Source: JANQPX01 sp039197065
GTDB lineage: Bacteria; Pseudomonadota; Alphaproteobacteria; Geminicoccales; Geminicoccaceae
Assembly: GCA_039197065.1 (NCBI GenBank)
Contig: JBCCUL010000002.1
Coordinates: 245,428 to 309,427, forward strand
Direction: 5' to 3'
DNA: 64,000 bases
The notes under the pieces are model-generated. The model did not search any database and was not told the DNA's origin. It was given only the letters and a program-made list of their open reading frames with translations. Each line of letters begins with the position of its first letter. Position 1 is the stretch's first letter. Of this stretch, positions 1 through 9,332 are shown piece after piece. Position numbers and translations under genes: made by a program.

Positions 1-223
1 CAGTCACGCCGTAACGCGAGGCTTGGCGCGCACCGCCTTCGAGTAACGTCTGGGCGAAGATGATTCCGGAAAACTCGAAAACGCCGCACAGGAGGGCGAG
101 CAGAAGCGGTGCGACGAATGCGAATTCGACGATTGCCTGGCCGGAATCGTCCTGAGTGCGCCCTCGACAATGCACTCGACGAAAAAAAACACGTCTAAGT
201 TGATTTTGGAGCGACAAAATCAT
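1..223 (-). CDS. TadE-like minor pseudopilin, N-terminal part (runs off the left edge)
   Basis: Reading the minus strand from an ATG at 221-223 gives a basic leader, then the pseudopilin pattern DDSGQAIVEFAFVAPLLLAL, followed by residues matching the start of TadE family proteins (FEFSGIIFAQTLLEGGARQA). The ATG has AAAAGG four to five bases upstream, so it is preferred over the internal GTG at 173-175. TadE proteins are inner-membrane pseudopilins processed by the CpaA/TadV peptidase and are needed for Flp pilus assembly. Only about 74 codons lie in the window; the C-terminal half and probably further tadE/tadG genes are to the left. It is transcribed away from the TPR lipoprotein gene, with about 67 bp between the two starts. 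The family call is clear from the hydrophobic helix; distinguishing TadE from TadF is less certain. Confidence 0.8.
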   Translation of the reverse strand, partial: MILSLQNQLRRVFFRRVHCRGRTQDDSGQAIVEFAFVAPLLLALLCGVFEFSGIIFAQTLLEGGARQASRYGVT

Positions 224-290
224 TGCCTTTTACCTTTTTGGAACGATAGTGCCTAGTTTGATGACCTATGGTTGATTTAGAGGGGTTGCC

Positions 291-1466
291 ATGACCATTA
301 AACTGCAATCGAGCATGCGAGGACTGACTCTGATGATCGGTTTTGTCGCGTGTCTTTCGGCATGTGCGCCCAACAGCGTGCGCACGCCAGTTGGTGCTGG
401 CGTCGATGGGCAGCTCAATGCTGCTGAACAGGAGACGAGCCGATACGGAACGCTGCTGCGCCTGGCATCGTCGACACGTTCGTCCGGTGATCCTGCAGCT
501 GCTGTTAACATGTATCAGCAGGCGATAGCGCTCGAGCGTGGTCGGCCGGAAGCCTATGCTCTCCTGGGCGATACTCTGATCGAACTCGGCGCCTATGATC
601 AAGCTGCTGAGATATTTCAACAAAGCCTCAAGCGCGATGGAGATGGCCTTGCAGCCAGACTTGGTTATGCGCGTGCTCTTGTGGCGCTCAAGCGGCCAGA
701 GGCAGCCATTCCACATTATGAAGCCGCGCTGAGATCGGCATCGGGGAACCTCCAGGCCTATAATGGGCTCGGCGTGGCTTACGATCTTTCCGGTCAGCAT
801 AAGGCCGCGCAGCAGATCTATCGTGATGCGCTTGCGATCGCTCCGGACAGCATGCTCTTGCGCAATAATCTGGGTCTTTCGCTGGCTCTTGCCGGTGATT
901 ATCAGGATGCGATCGAACTGCTGAAGATCGTCGCCGATGAGCCTGGAGCACGTGCGCAGAACCGTCAAAATCTTGCGCTCGCCTACGGACTTTCCGGCGA
1001 TCTGGCTTCTGCCGAACGCATAAGCCGACTTGACCTGGATGAAGAATCCGTCCAGTCTAATCTCGCCTATTTCGCATCGCTCGCAGCCATCGATGACCGG
1101 CGAAAGCGTGCATCCGCGCTGGGTGCTCATTCGTCCGATCAGGGGACTGCGGCTGGGTCGGAAACGGTCGGTCAACGGCTGACGGCGCTGGCCCTGGGCG
1201 ATGAGGGGCTGGAGCTTGCACTGACACCGACCGGCCGCTGGTATGTGAACCTTGGCGAATATGCCAATCGTCTTCAGGCCGCATCGGCTTGGCAACAGTT
1301 GCAAACGCAGCATGTTGATCTTCTGAGCCCATTCGACCATCTGGCCGGAGCCGAGAGCGGCAGACAACCTCTGCTCGTGGGGCCCATGGCGACGGCGGAG
1401 AAAGCTGAAACTCTGTGCAGCAGCCTCGCCAGTCGCGGTCAGGTTTGCAGACCTATGGCCCTCTGA
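291..1466 (+). CDS. TPR lipoprotein with C-terminal SPOR-like domain, Tad locus (TadD-like)
   Basis: 391 residues. The N-terminus is a lipoprotein signal with lipobox LSAC near residue 25, so the protein should be anchored in the outer or inner membrane facing the periplasm. Residues of roughly 50-260 are tetratricopeptide repeats (for example AYALLGDTLIELGAYDQAAE and LGLSLALAGDYQDAIELLK). TadD proteins of Flp pilus loci are lipoproteins of this kind and assist secretin assembly. The last 80 residues (GRWYVNLGEYANRLQAASAW, then PLLVGPMATAEKAETLCSSL) have the sequence pattern of a SPOR domain, which in other proteins binds denuded septal peptidoglycan. The start has GAGGGG seven bases upstream. 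It is divergent from the TadE gene and opposite to the main cpa operon. TadD function is inferred from context; the TPR and SPOR calls rest on visible motifs. Confidence 0.8.
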   Translation: MTIKLQSSMRGLTLMIGFVACLSACAPNSVRTPVGAGVDGQLNAAEQETSRYGTLLRLASSTRSSGDPAAAVNMYQQAIALERGRPEAYALLGDTLIELGAYDQAAEIFQQSLKRDGDGLAARLGYARALVALKRPEAAIPHYEAALRSASGNLQAYNGLGVAYDLSGQHKAAQQIYRDALAIAPDSMLLRNNLGLSLALAGDYQDAIELLKIVADEPGARAQNRQNLALAYGLSGDLASAERISRLDLDEESVQSNLAYFASLAAIDDRRKRASALGAHSSDQGTAAGSETVGQRLTALALGDEGLELALTPTGRWYVNLGEYANRLQAASAWQQLQTQHVDLLSPFDHLAGAESGRQPLLVGPMATAEKAETLCSSLASRGQVCRPMAL

Positions 1467-2472
1467 GCTGGAACGGCCGCAAACAAGACTGAACCTTCCG
1501 CCGTGGCTGCCCCTAAGGTCAGTTGACTGTCGGTTTTGCATGGAGGCCATTATTTGGTCTCCATGCACCTGGTTGTGTTGAGCAATTGCCTGTTCGGTGT
1601 AATCTTTATTCCTTCTGGTGAATATTTCTTTAGCTTGATTGTGCGTCCGTTTGTTTCCCATCAGATAGTTATTGGGCGATCTTCTCCGTTCATTCGCTCG
1701 ATTGAACGTGTCCTGGTTTCCAAAGGTCGGCTGTCTTCCCGAAGCCACTAGCCTCTTGGTGGGAAATGGATTGCACCGTTTTCTTCCGAGCTTTGGGCCT
1801 GAAAGGGTAAATTGCAAAACCGTCTCGGCCTGACCTAGAGATGCCAATGCTGATTGCTTGGAAACAGAAGCTCGTTGCATCGTTAGACTGAGGAGACCAC
1901 CAAGTCTTATTGCTCCAAACAAGACACCCAAGCGCCTCTTCCGGTAACTATCGAGCGATTTCATACCGTCACCAGTAAACAGGCGTGAGAGATCTAGTGC
2001 AGCATCCCCAGGAGAAGATAAGATGCGGTAAAAAGAGAGAGCTTTCGCGTGGCAGCGCCTTCCCCTGGGGCGTGTCGTCGCCGGTCCAGATGTCACCATC
2101 ACCGGTTTCGACCGTTGCATCGCATCACTCGTCGTCCGGCTTCTCGTCTGCCCTCGGCTGCAATAGGGGGAGATCATTCGAGAACTTTTCAGAGAGGCCC
2201 CCTTAAGTGCTTGCGCGGATGTTGAAACGCGTTCTTTTGATCATTGGGAGTATTTGGTTTCTAGCAAATAGAGCATCGGCTTTGACGTGTGAAACATTAT
2301 CGGAGGCTGCATATCATTTGGTTTGTAATATAAAAAAGAAGTAAAATAGATCTGCAATGTTCATTTTGAAAATAAGGCCTGATCTCAATGGGATCAACAT
2401 ATCCTGCAAACCTAACGTCATAAGAAACGTGGTAATATTTTCTATTATTTTTCAGTGATTGAAAGGTTTTTT
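1467..2472. other. Intergenic stretch of about 1 kb, no recognisable gene
   Basis: No convincing gene is visible on either strand between the TPR gene and the end of tadC. Short open frames at 1536-1751 and 1985-2206 (plus) lack recognisable motifs. A very long minus-strand frame crosses the region but is rich in Arg, Ser and His like an antisense shadow and continues opposite the TPR gene. The right third (about 2220-2470) is markedly AT-rich. It may be decayed DNA or hold the 3' end of the cpa operon transcript. Confidence 0.5.
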
Positions 2473-3450
2473 TCATGAAATCATATTGTCCATAACGCTA
2501 ATAATAGCTGGTCCAATCAGCACAATGAACAAAACTGGAAGTATAAAAACGATCATCGGCACAGTAAGAGTCGCTGGTAGGCGTGCTGCCTTCTCTTCCG
2601 CACGCAACAGTCTTTGTTCCCTAAACTCATTGGCCAGAACTCGCAGTGACTGCGATAGAGGCGTGCCATACTTCTCTGTCTGAACAAGTGTGTTGACGAC
2701 GCCGCGAATGGCACTGAGGTTGGTGCGACGGTTGAGATTTAGCAGCGCGTGCCGACGTTCTGGCAGAAACCCGAGCTCCACTGATGTTAGTTGAAGCTCC
2801 TCTGCGAGTGCGGGACTAGCGTTGCCGATCTCGCGCGCGACTCTTTCCAACCCTGCGTCCAGAGACAAACCCGACTCAGCACAGATGACGAGCAAATCGA
2901 GGCCGTCAGGCAGTGCCTTTGCGAGCAGTTGCTGTCGCCTGGTCGTCGTATTTGAAACGTAGAGATCGGGCGCAAGAAATCCGAAGAGACAAGCACCGCA
3001 TACTAAAAGCAAGTTAATCGCAGGTTGAAAGGCGCCAAGCTTGAGAACGTAGAAAAGTACAAAGCTTATAATACCGAACGCGACCGGCATGGCGGCTTTG
3101 AAGAAAACAAATATGATAATAGCATCTTGAGATCGATAGCCTGCTTGCGCGAGACGATCCCTCAGCTTGCTGGCTTGCTGGTCCTGCATAAGCTGCAGCA
3201 AATTGACCACTCGCTTCATGAAACCCACGCTTTCAGCGCGGCGGTTCGATCTGGCCTTGGTGGTCAGTAACTGTGATTTCAGCTCGTCTCTTCGTAAAGA
3301 GATACTCCTTGCGCGACTCTCCAGCGGATTGCGCTCTATCAATCCAAACCAGATTGCAACGACCACAGTGAAGGCCAGAAGTGCAAGCAGAAGAACGAGT
3401 AAACTATCTGATGTCAGCCCGAATGGCAGATATTCGTTCAATTCGTTCAT
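2473..3450 (-). CDS. tadC: TadC, type II/IV secretion system F-domain inner-membrane protein
   Basis: 325 residues with an N-terminal membrane segment (LLVLLLALLAFTVVVAIWFG), a central pair of membrane segments (about residues 105-160), a T2SSF cytoplasmic domain (GLDLLVICAESGLSLDAGLE, then LSQSLRVLANEFREQRLLRA) and a C-terminal membrane segment. TadC pairs with TadB as the inner-membrane platform on which the CpaF ATPase acts to polymerise Flp pilin. Its start overlaps the end of tadB by 4 bp, so it is translationally coupled and is the last gene of the cpa operon. The sequence here and in tadB is visibly more AT-rich than in cpaA-cpaE. Confidence 0.92.
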   Translation of the reverse strand: MNELNEYLPFGLTSDSLLVLLLALLAFTVVVAIWFGLIERNPLESRARSISLRRDELKSQLLTTKARSNRRAESVGFMKRVVNLLQLMQDQQASKLRDRLAQAGYRSQDAIIIFVFFKAAMPVAFGIISFVLFYVLKLGAFQPAINLLLVCGACLFGFLAPDLYVSNTTTRRQQLLAKALPDGLDLLVICAESGLSLDAGLERVAREIGNASPALAEELQLTSVELGFLPERRHALLNLNRRTNLSAIRGVVNTLVQTEKYGTPLSQSLRVLANEFREQRLLRAEEKAARLPATLTVPMIVFILPVLFIVLIGPAIISVMDNMIS

Positions 3451-4466
3451 ATCTCGAACCTCACCATCTTCGCCATAATAAAGATGCCGACCAATAAGCT
3501 AGTCAGGCCAATGGCGATCATGATCCAACCTCGAGGGTCGGTGAAAAGCGTGCTCATGTAGTTTGGATTAATGAATGAAATGAGAGCGCACATAATGAAG
3601 GGTAGAGAACCGATGATCATCGCTGACGCGCGTGCCTCAGATGACATCGCTTTAACTTTCAAGCGCATCTGCTCCCTCCGTCTAACCATGTGTGAGAGGT
3701 TCTCAAGAATCTCCGCCAAGTTGCCGCCCGTTTCCTGCTGAATTGACATGCTGATTACGAGAAAGTTGAATTCTGGAATCTGCAATCTTTTGGCGGTTGT
3801 CCACATCGCCTCTTCCATCGAGACGCCGATCCGCATTTGGTCGCTAATTCGTTGAAACTCAAAACCGACAGGATAGGCGATTTCTTCAGCGATGGTTTTC
3901 ATAGTTTCTGAGACTGGAAGGCCTGAACGAACGCCTCTAACGATTAGATCCAAAGCTTCAGGAAGAAGGCTCGAGAATTTCTTTGTTCGTTTGGCGATTT
4001 GGCGCCCAACGATGACATGAGGAAAGCCGAACCCGACAACGAACCCGGCTAACAAGTTGATCAGGATCGAGTAGTCAAAAATAAGCCAAAGCACTGTTGT
4101 AGTTAGCAGGCAGAGGCCAGCGCAGATTAAGAGATAATCGCCAATTTTAAGCGGCCAGCCGCTACGCTCCAACCTTTGTCTCAAGAGGCCGACGTTTGGT
4201 AATAGACCTTTCACTAGCCTGTCGATGCTAGCGATTTTGCTGTCCGCTGTATTTCGTCGGACGCTTTCAATAGGCGTCGCTATCGTTTTGCTTGAAGAGT
4301 TGACGGGGTCTACAATCTGATCGATGCGACGCCGCATATGGACGTCACCGTTACCCAGAAAGCCGAAGCTGAAGAGTATCAGCGCTAAGACAGCGAAGAC
4401 GCCAATGCCAAGAACACCCATTTTTATGACATCGGGCTGTGCAAGGATGTGGTCGAGCATCGGCAT
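3447..4466 (-). CDS. tadB: TadB, type II/IV secretion system F-domain inner-membrane protein
   Basis: 339 residues. A first membrane helix (about 18-38) is followed by a cytoplasmic linker, two helices (about 105-150), a T2SSF domain (LLPEALDLIVRGVRSGLPVS, FLVISMSIQQETGGNLAEIL, LSHMVRRREQMRLKVKAMSS) and two C-terminal membrane helices. It forms the pilus platform with TadC. It overlaps cpaF by one base upstream (4466) and tadC by four bases downstream, the usual tight packing of a tad operon. Family assignment is secure from the paired TadB/TadC architecture and position after the ATPase. Confidence 0.92.
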   Translation of the reverse strand: MPMLDHILAQPDVIKMGVLGIGVFAVLALILFSFGFLGNGDVHMRRRIDQIVDPVNSSSKTIATPIESVRRNTADSKIASIDRLVKGLLPNVGLLRQRLERSGWPLKIGDYLLICAGLCLLTTTVLWLIFDYSILINLLAGFVVGFGFPHVIVGRQIAKRTKKFSSLLPEALDLIVRGVRSGLPVSETMKTIAEEIAYPVGFEFQRISDQMRIGVSMEEAMWTTAKRLQIPEFNFLVISMSIQQETGGNLAEILENLSHMVRRREQMRLKVKAMSSEARASAMIIGSLPFIMCALISFINPNYMSTLFTDPRGWIMIAIGLTSLLVGIFIMAKMVRFEI

Positions 4467-5890
4467 CAGGCCATCATCGCTTGCTGTAGAGGACGATCGA
4501 GACCGTAATATGCGGCTCTCTTTATGAAGTGCGGGCGCACTCCGCTGGATTTGTACTGACCTTTCAGAGTGCCGTCCCGATTTTCACCTTCGTACTCATA
4601 TGTAAACAGGTCTTGAGTCGTGACGATGTCGCCTTCCATGCCGATGATCTCGGTTACATGGGTCACTCGGCGGATGCCATCCCGCATTCTTGATACCTGA
4701 ACAATTAGGTTAACGGCGCCGACGATCTGAGTCCTTACCGCCTTGCCGGTTAAACTCACGCCAGCCATGCCAATCATGTTCTCCATGCGGGTTAGAGCTT
4801 CTCTGGGATTGTTGGCATGGAGTGTGCACATAGAGCCGTCATGGCCGGTATTCATCGCTTGAAGCATGTCCAGGGCTTCCGCCCCTCTGACCTCGCCGCA
4901 GATGATGCGGTCAGGGCGCATTCGCAGAGCATTCTTTACGAGGTCTCGCATGGTAATTTCACCAGTGCCTTCTAAATTGGGAGGCCTGGTCTCTAATCTG
5001 ACGACATGTGGCTGCTGCAGTTGTAGTTCCGCTGCATCCTCAATGGTCACCACGCGATCACCTGGATCGATCAGCTGTGACATGGCGTTCAGCATCGTCG
5101 TTTTGCCTGAACCTGTGCCACCAGAAATCACGACATTAAGGCCGCAGGCGGAGGCAATTTTGAGTACCTTTGCAAGGTTGGCCGAGATGTTTCCTTGCCG
5201 CTCCATAACATCCAGCGTGATGCTTTTCTTGGAGAACTTTCGGATGGATATAGAGCACCCATCGATGGCAAGCGGTGGTGCAATGATATTGACACGCGAT
5301 CCATCCGGCAGTCGTGCATCGGCTATCGGGCAGGTTTCGTCGACGCGGCGACCCACCCGAGTTACGATTCGTTGCGCGATGTTCATGACGTGAGCATTGT
5401 CACGAAAACGGACATCGGTAAGCTCAAGTTTGCCGCGGCGTTCAACATAAACTTGGCTTGGACCGTTGATCATGATGTCGTTGACACCTTCATCTGACAG
5501 GAGCGGCTCAAGCGGTCCCAGTCCGACCATGTCATCGACAAGGGTGATCGTTAGCTGCTGCTGCTCCCGGCTCGTTACCGAAAGCCTCTCCTCGGCGACG
5601 ATCTCGGAAATCAGCTCCGCGATTTGCCGTTGGAGTTCGTCTCTGGGCAGCTTGGCGGCGGCGCTGGCGTCGATGCGCTCCAGCAGTGCTGACTGGATCC
5701 TGTCGAAGACTGCTTTTGCTGCCGCAACCCGTTTGCGGCTGCTCACGGAAGATTCGGCCGATTTTGTCGTTGGTTTAGAGCCAGCCGGATCCTTTTCATC
5801 AACCTCCGCTTTCGATGCGGCCTGCTGCTGAGTCGAGCCCGGTGCTGTCTTGACGATGGCAGGCTCTGTCTGTGAACGTCGACCGAACAT
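4466..5890 (-). CDS. cpaF: CpaF/TadA, pilus assembly ATPase
   Basis: 474 residues of the type II/IV secretion ATPase family. The first ~60 residues are low-complexity. The N-domain (LVDDMVGLGPLEPLLSDEGV) is followed by Walker A GGTGSGKT at about residues 257-264, an Asp box (TIEDAAELQLQQPHVVRLE), the arginine-rich segment RMRPDRIICGEVRGAEALD, and the His box GSMCTLHANNPREALTRME. It hydrolyses ATP to drive polymerisation of Flp pilin, and in some Tad systems also retraction. It is cytoplasmic and acts on the TadB/TadC platform encoded immediately downstream. All catalytic motifs are intact. Confidence 0.95.
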   Translation of the reverse strand: MFGRRSQTEPAIVKTAPGSTQQQAASKAEVDEKDPAGSKPTTKSAESSVSSRKRVAAAKAVFDRIQSALLERIDASAAAKLPRDELQRQIAELISEIVAEERLSVTSREQQQLTITLVDDMVGLGPLEPLLSDEGVNDIMINGPSQVYVERRGKLELTDVRFRDNAHVMNIAQRIVTRVGRRVDETCPIADARLPDGSRVNIIAPPLAIDGCSISIRKFSKKSITLDVMERQGNISANLAKVLKIASACGLNVVISGGTGSGKTTMLNAMSQLIDPGDRVVTIEDAAELQLQQPHVVRLETRPPNLEGTGEITMRDLVKNALRMRPDRIICGEVRGAEALDMLQAMNTGHDGSMCTLHANNPREALTRMENMIGMAGVSLTGKAVRTQIVGAVNLIVQVSRMRDGIRRVTHVTEIIGMEGDIVTTQDLFTYEYEGENRDGTLKGQYKSSGVRPHFIKRAAYYGLDRPLQQAMMA

Positions 5891-5893
5891 CGT

Positions 5894-7117
5894 TTACCCC
5901 TGTGCTTTGCTGAGAAGCCTACGCAGAATGCTATGGTGCGGAAGGTCGGCGCCTGCAGCAGGACCGCACAGGCGATCGGCTATCTCACCGAGGCCTTTGG
6001 CCACCGGCCCCTTGCCGGCGGCAACTGGCTGACCAAAATTCGTCGCGGCGGCGACGGTTTTGGCATCGAAGGGCAGAACGAAGTCCACTTTGCGCCCGAC
6101 CCCTTTCTCGAACTCAGTCTTCGGCATTTCACCGTTCTTGTGCTCTCCTGCTCGGCTGGCAATGACAACACTGTTGCAGGATGCGTTCAGGGTCGGAAGA
6201 AATCCGATCGTCCGCATCGTGTCGCGCATGCCCGCAAGCGAGAGATCGGAGACGAGAATGAGATCTGTAGCGTATTCCAGCACCTGAAGTGTGGTTGGAT
6301 TGGTGCTGCGTGGCAGGTCAACAACGACGTAGTGGAACCGATTGCGCAAATCGTTCAAGAGAAGCTCGATCGCCGCCGGATCGAGCAGCAGCGTTTCATC
6401 CGGGCTCTCTTCAGCGCTCATGACAAACAGCCGGTCCGAGTGCTGTATCATCATGCGATCCATGAACAGGCTATCAATGCGTTCGACGCTTTCCAGAGCT
6501 TCGCGCAGCCCGTGGCTAGGCTCAATGTCGAGCGACAGGGCGACTGTGCCGAACTGCAGGTCGAGATCCAACAGAGCAACCTTGCGCCGCCGTTGCTGCG
6601 CTATGATCCACGAAAGGCTGGTGGCAACCGTCGTGGCTCCGACGCCTCCGCGGGCGCCCATGACGCCAACCAGCTTGCCAAGTTTGCTGTTCCCTTTGGC
6701 GTGGTCGCCTTCCTCCGAGATATTTGAGATCGCCTTTTGTAAGAGCGCCGGCGACAGGGGTTTGACCAGGTAGTCGGTAACGCCATGATGCAGCAGGTCA
6801 CGGAACAAGCCACAGTCATTTCGTTCGCCGATGGCGATCACCGAGACTCCGGGTTCACAGACATCGGCGAGATTGTCGATGTCGGAAAGCGGTAGATCAG
6901 AGCCGGTGATGTCCACCATAAGGAGTTTGGGCGAGGGATGCTGGCTGAGATACTTGATCGCATCCTTGACCGTGCCTTTACGGATTGATGCATGCGGCAG
7001 CATCATGTCGCCGATCACTCGGTCGACAGCAGCGTTCGTGCTTGAATCGGCACAGAAAGCGATAAAATGAGCTTGTTCGGAGCCTGCCCGCTCGGCGGTT
7101 GCAATTGCGGTCGCCAT
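5894..7117 (-). CDS. cpaE: CpaE/TadZ, pilus localisation ATPase (MinD/ParA family)
   Basis: 407 residues. The first ~135 residues resemble an atypical receiver domain (LLMVDITGSDLPLSDIDNLA ... GVTDYLVKPLSPALLQKAIS). A MinD/ParA-type ATPase domain follows with a P-loop variant GARGGVGATT at about residues 154-163, and further ParA-like motifs (KVALLDLDLQFGTVALSLDI, YVVVDLPRS). TadZ/CpaE places the pilus machine at the cell pole. It starts on the last base of the cpaD stop codon and ends 3 bp before cpaF. The P-loop has Arg where the deviant Walker A of MinD usually has Lys (KGGVG), a feature also seen in other CpaE proteins, so ATPase activity may be weak. Confidence 0.92.
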   Translation of the reverse strand: MATAIATAERAGSEQAHFIAFCADSSTNAAVDRVIGDMMLPHASIRKGTVKDAIKYLSQHPSPKLLMVDITGSDLPLSDIDNLADVCEPGVSVIAIGERNDCGLFRDLLHHGVTDYLVKPLSPALLQKAISNISEEGDHAKGNSKLGKLVGVMGARGGVGATTVATSLSWIIAQQRRRKVALLDLDLQFGTVALSLDIEPSHGLREALESVERIDSLFMDRMMIQHSDRLFVMSAEESPDETLLLDPAAIELLLNDLRNRFHYVVVDLPRSTNPTTLQVLEYATDLILVSDLSLAGMRDTMRTIGFLPTLNASCNSVVIASRAGEHKNGEMPKTEFEKGVGRKVDFVLPFDAKTVAAATNFGQPVAAGKGPVAKGLGEIADRLCGPAAGADLPHHSILRRLLSKAQG

Positions 7118-7866
7118 CAGTTGACCCTTTCTTCTTCAAGTTCGGGCTGCTCGCCCTCTCGATAGCGAACGATACCCTCGGCCTGATGAATGCCATCTGC
7201 GGGATCAAGCTTGCGGCCTCTCACAAGATCGCGCGGATCGGCGATCATCAAGCCAAGATTGGTCTCAGTCGCACAGCCAAAGTTCGTGTGAGGCTTGTTG
7301 GCGTAGTCCATGCCGGACTTCCGGCTCCAGTCCGGACAGGCTGGCGGTGTCACCAAGTAACGCTCCAGGACGATCTCAACCCGACGATTCCTCTGCCAGG
7401 CACGTTCGTCGTCGCCTGCGACAGCTGGAGCTCGCTCACCGAAAGAGCTTGCATGCATGTTCAGTCGGTCGACGCCGCTATCATTAAGGAAGCGCTTGAC
7501 CGTCTCCATTCTCCGTCCCGCCAGGTCGAGGTTGTATAGATCGGTCGCACGCTCATCGGCATGCCCCTCAATGCGAATGGAGTCGCTGTCTTTCGGCTGG
7601 ACAGCCCTTAGGAAGGCAATCAGACGGTCCTGTTCGCCGCCACCGAGATCGTCGCGGTCGGTGGGGAAATAGACGACATGACGATATTGCGCCCTATCGA
7701 CCTCCAGCGATTTGGGCGAACTCGCTCCAAGCCATCCGAGTGTCGGGTCCAGTTCAGCGCTTCCAGGTGCGCATGCGGTGAGGGCGATCGCTGCGAGCGC
7801 CAGTCCGCCCAGTCTGCAGGCATGGCTGCGGAAGCCACGCTTATTTGCAGTGCAGAAAATATTCAT
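7117..7866 (-). CDS. cpaD: CpaD, pilus biogenesis lipoprotein
   Basis: 249 residues with a lipoprotein signal ending in LTAC near residue 32. The middle segment looks OmpA-like (VYFPTDRDDLGGGEQDRLIA, IRIEGHADERATDLYNLDLA), which may bind peptidoglycan. The C-terminal part carries the CpaD hallmarks: CPDWS, then NFGCATETNLGLMIADPRDL with an adjacent arginine-rich end. CpaD is an outer-membrane lipoprotein that works with the CpaC secretin. The gene lies between cpaC (11 bp gap) and cpaE (1-base overlap). Confidence 0.9.
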   Translation of the reverse strand: MNIFCTANKRGFRSHACRLGGLALAAIALTACAPGSAELDPTLGWLGASSPKSLEVDRAQYRHVVYFPTDRDDLGGGEQDRLIAFLRAVQPKDSDSIRIEGHADERATDLYNLDLAGRRMETVKRFLNDSGVDRLNMHASSFGERAPAVAGDDERAWQRNRRVEIVLERYLVTPPACPDWSRKSGMDYANKPHTNFGCATETNLGLMIADPRDLVRGRKLDPADGIHQAEGIVRYREGEQPELEEERVN

Positions 7867-7877
7867 TAAATGTTCTC

Positions 7878-9332
7878 CTAATCCAGCGCGAAGCCGATGG
7901 GGCCAACGAGGCGTTGCTTGTTCGGACCTTGCGGCGCGCCGCGGCCAGGATGAAGACCGGCATGGTGAAGGCGCCCTTCCAAAATGCGCTCGATGTCATT
8001 CGGTGGCTCGTAACCATCGGTAGGAGCGGCCAGAAGCTGTTCGTCGACAGGCGTGACCAGATAAGGCGTCACCATGATCACCAGTTCAGTCTCGTTGGTC
8101 TGAAAGCGCTGGGAGCGAAACAGGGTGCCGAGCACCGGGAGGTCGCCAAGGCCGGGGAACTTGCTGACCGTGTTCTGCACATCGTTGGACAACAATCCGC
8201 CCACGGCGAAGCTCTGACCACTGCCGAGTTCAACCGTGGTTTCGGCGCGGCGGGTGGCGAGGGCTGGAATGGTCAGCCCGCCGATGGTGATGGCGCCGTT
8301 GTCGGAGAGCTCGCTCACCTCAGGTCTGACCCGCAGGCTGATACGGTTACGGCTGAGAACAGTCGGCGTGAAGGCAAGGCTGATGCCGAATTCCTTGAAC
8401 TCGATCTCGACTTCGTTGTCATCACTGGCAACTGGGATCGGGAACTCGCCGCCAGCAAGAAAGCTTGCGGTCTCACCGGACAGGGCCGTGAGGTTGGGCT
8501 CGGCGAGGACGGTGACCAATCCCTCTTCAGCAAGGGCATCGATCGCGGTGCTGACCGATGCGCTGCCGCTGGTGTAATTGCCGAAACCGATGCCAGGCGC
8601 GTTACCGCCGGCATTAGCTGGTGATCTGAAGATGCTGCCAGCGCTGTCGCTCAGCAGATCGCGACCGCTGGCGAAGCCGAAGGTGAAGTTGCCGGAGTTG
8701 AACAGCGTTTCCCAATTGATGCCGAACTCTTTGATAACCTCACGCGAAACCTCTGCGACGCGCACGCGCAGATGGACCTGCGTGGGGGCGCCTACTCTCG
8801 TGCGGTTCAAGAGCGTCTCATCCTCGCCGAGATAACGGCTGGCGAGTTCACGAAGCTCTTGAGCGTCGGTCGGACTATTGACTTTACCATCGAGCACGAT
8901 GCTGCCGTCGACTGAGCTGACGTCGACCTGACTGTCTGGAAGCAAGCGATCGAGCGCACCGCGGAGGCCGGCAAGGTTGTGATCAACCTGGACCGACGAG
9001 CGAAGCAGCATATTGTCGTTTTCGTCGACGGCGAACATGCTGGTGCTGCCGGCACGCTTGCCGAACAGATAAATGATACTCGGCGATTGAGCCTGCACGT
9101 CGGCGATGTCCGGGTCGGCAACGAAGACGGTCGCTGCCGGGCGTGGCAGCCGAATGACCTGCCCCTTACCAACCTCAATGCGGACCTGATCTGAGGCGTC
9201 GAGCTTCTCGATGCTCGCTGACTGGGCCTGGGCCGGCCCGCTGAACCCCGGAAGCGAGAAGATCAGTCCCACTGCAAAGGCGATGCCCAAAGCGGACAAG
9301 CCGGAGCCTTTTCGTTTCGTTTCGACAGCCAT
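7878..9332 (-). CDS. cpaC: CpaC/RcpA, outer-membrane secretin of the Tad pilus
   Basis: 484 residues. A signal peptide ends about residue 36 (GPAQAQ). The N-terminal pilus-formation domain is visible (GKGQVIRLPRPAATVFVADP, IYLFGKRAGSTSMFAVDEND), followed by a BON-like segment and the secretin domain (LVTVLAEPNLTALSGETASF, GGEFPIPV, SKFPGLGDLPVLGTLFRSQR). The family forms the gated outer-membrane channel through which the Flp pilus leaves the cell. Its start codon overlaps the cpaB stop in a TGATG junction, indicating coupling. Confidence 0.94.
   Translation of the reverse strand: MAVETKRKGSGLSALGIAFAVGLIFSLPGFSGPAQAQSASIEKLDASDQVRIEVGKGQVIRLPRPAATVFVADPDIADVQAQSPSIIYLFGKRAGSTSMFAVDENDNMLLRSSVQVDHNLAGLRGALDRLLPDSQVDVSSVDGSIVLDGKVNSPTDAQELRELASRYLGEDETLLNRTRVGAPTQVHLRVRVAEVSREVIKEFGINWETLFNSGNFTFGFASGRDLLSDSAGSIFRSPANAGGNAPGIGFGNYTSGSASVSTAIDALAEEGLVTVLAEPNLTALSGETASFLAGGEFPIPVASDDNEVEIEFKEFGISLAFTPTVLSRNRISLRVRPEVSELSDNGAITIGGLTIPALATRRAETTVELGSGQSFAVGGLLSNDVQNTVSKFPGLGDLPVLGTLFRSQRFQTNETELVIMVTPYLVTPVDEQLLAAPTDGYEPPNDIERILEGRLHHAGLHPGRGAPQGPNKQRLVGPIGFALD

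Noticed and set aside
195..2177. A 660-codon open frame on the minus strand opposite the TPR gene and the gap
   Set aside because: It is mostly antisense to the clear TPR lipoprotein, is rich in Arg/Ser/His, and shows no domain pattern. Long shadow frames are expected in GC-rich DNA.
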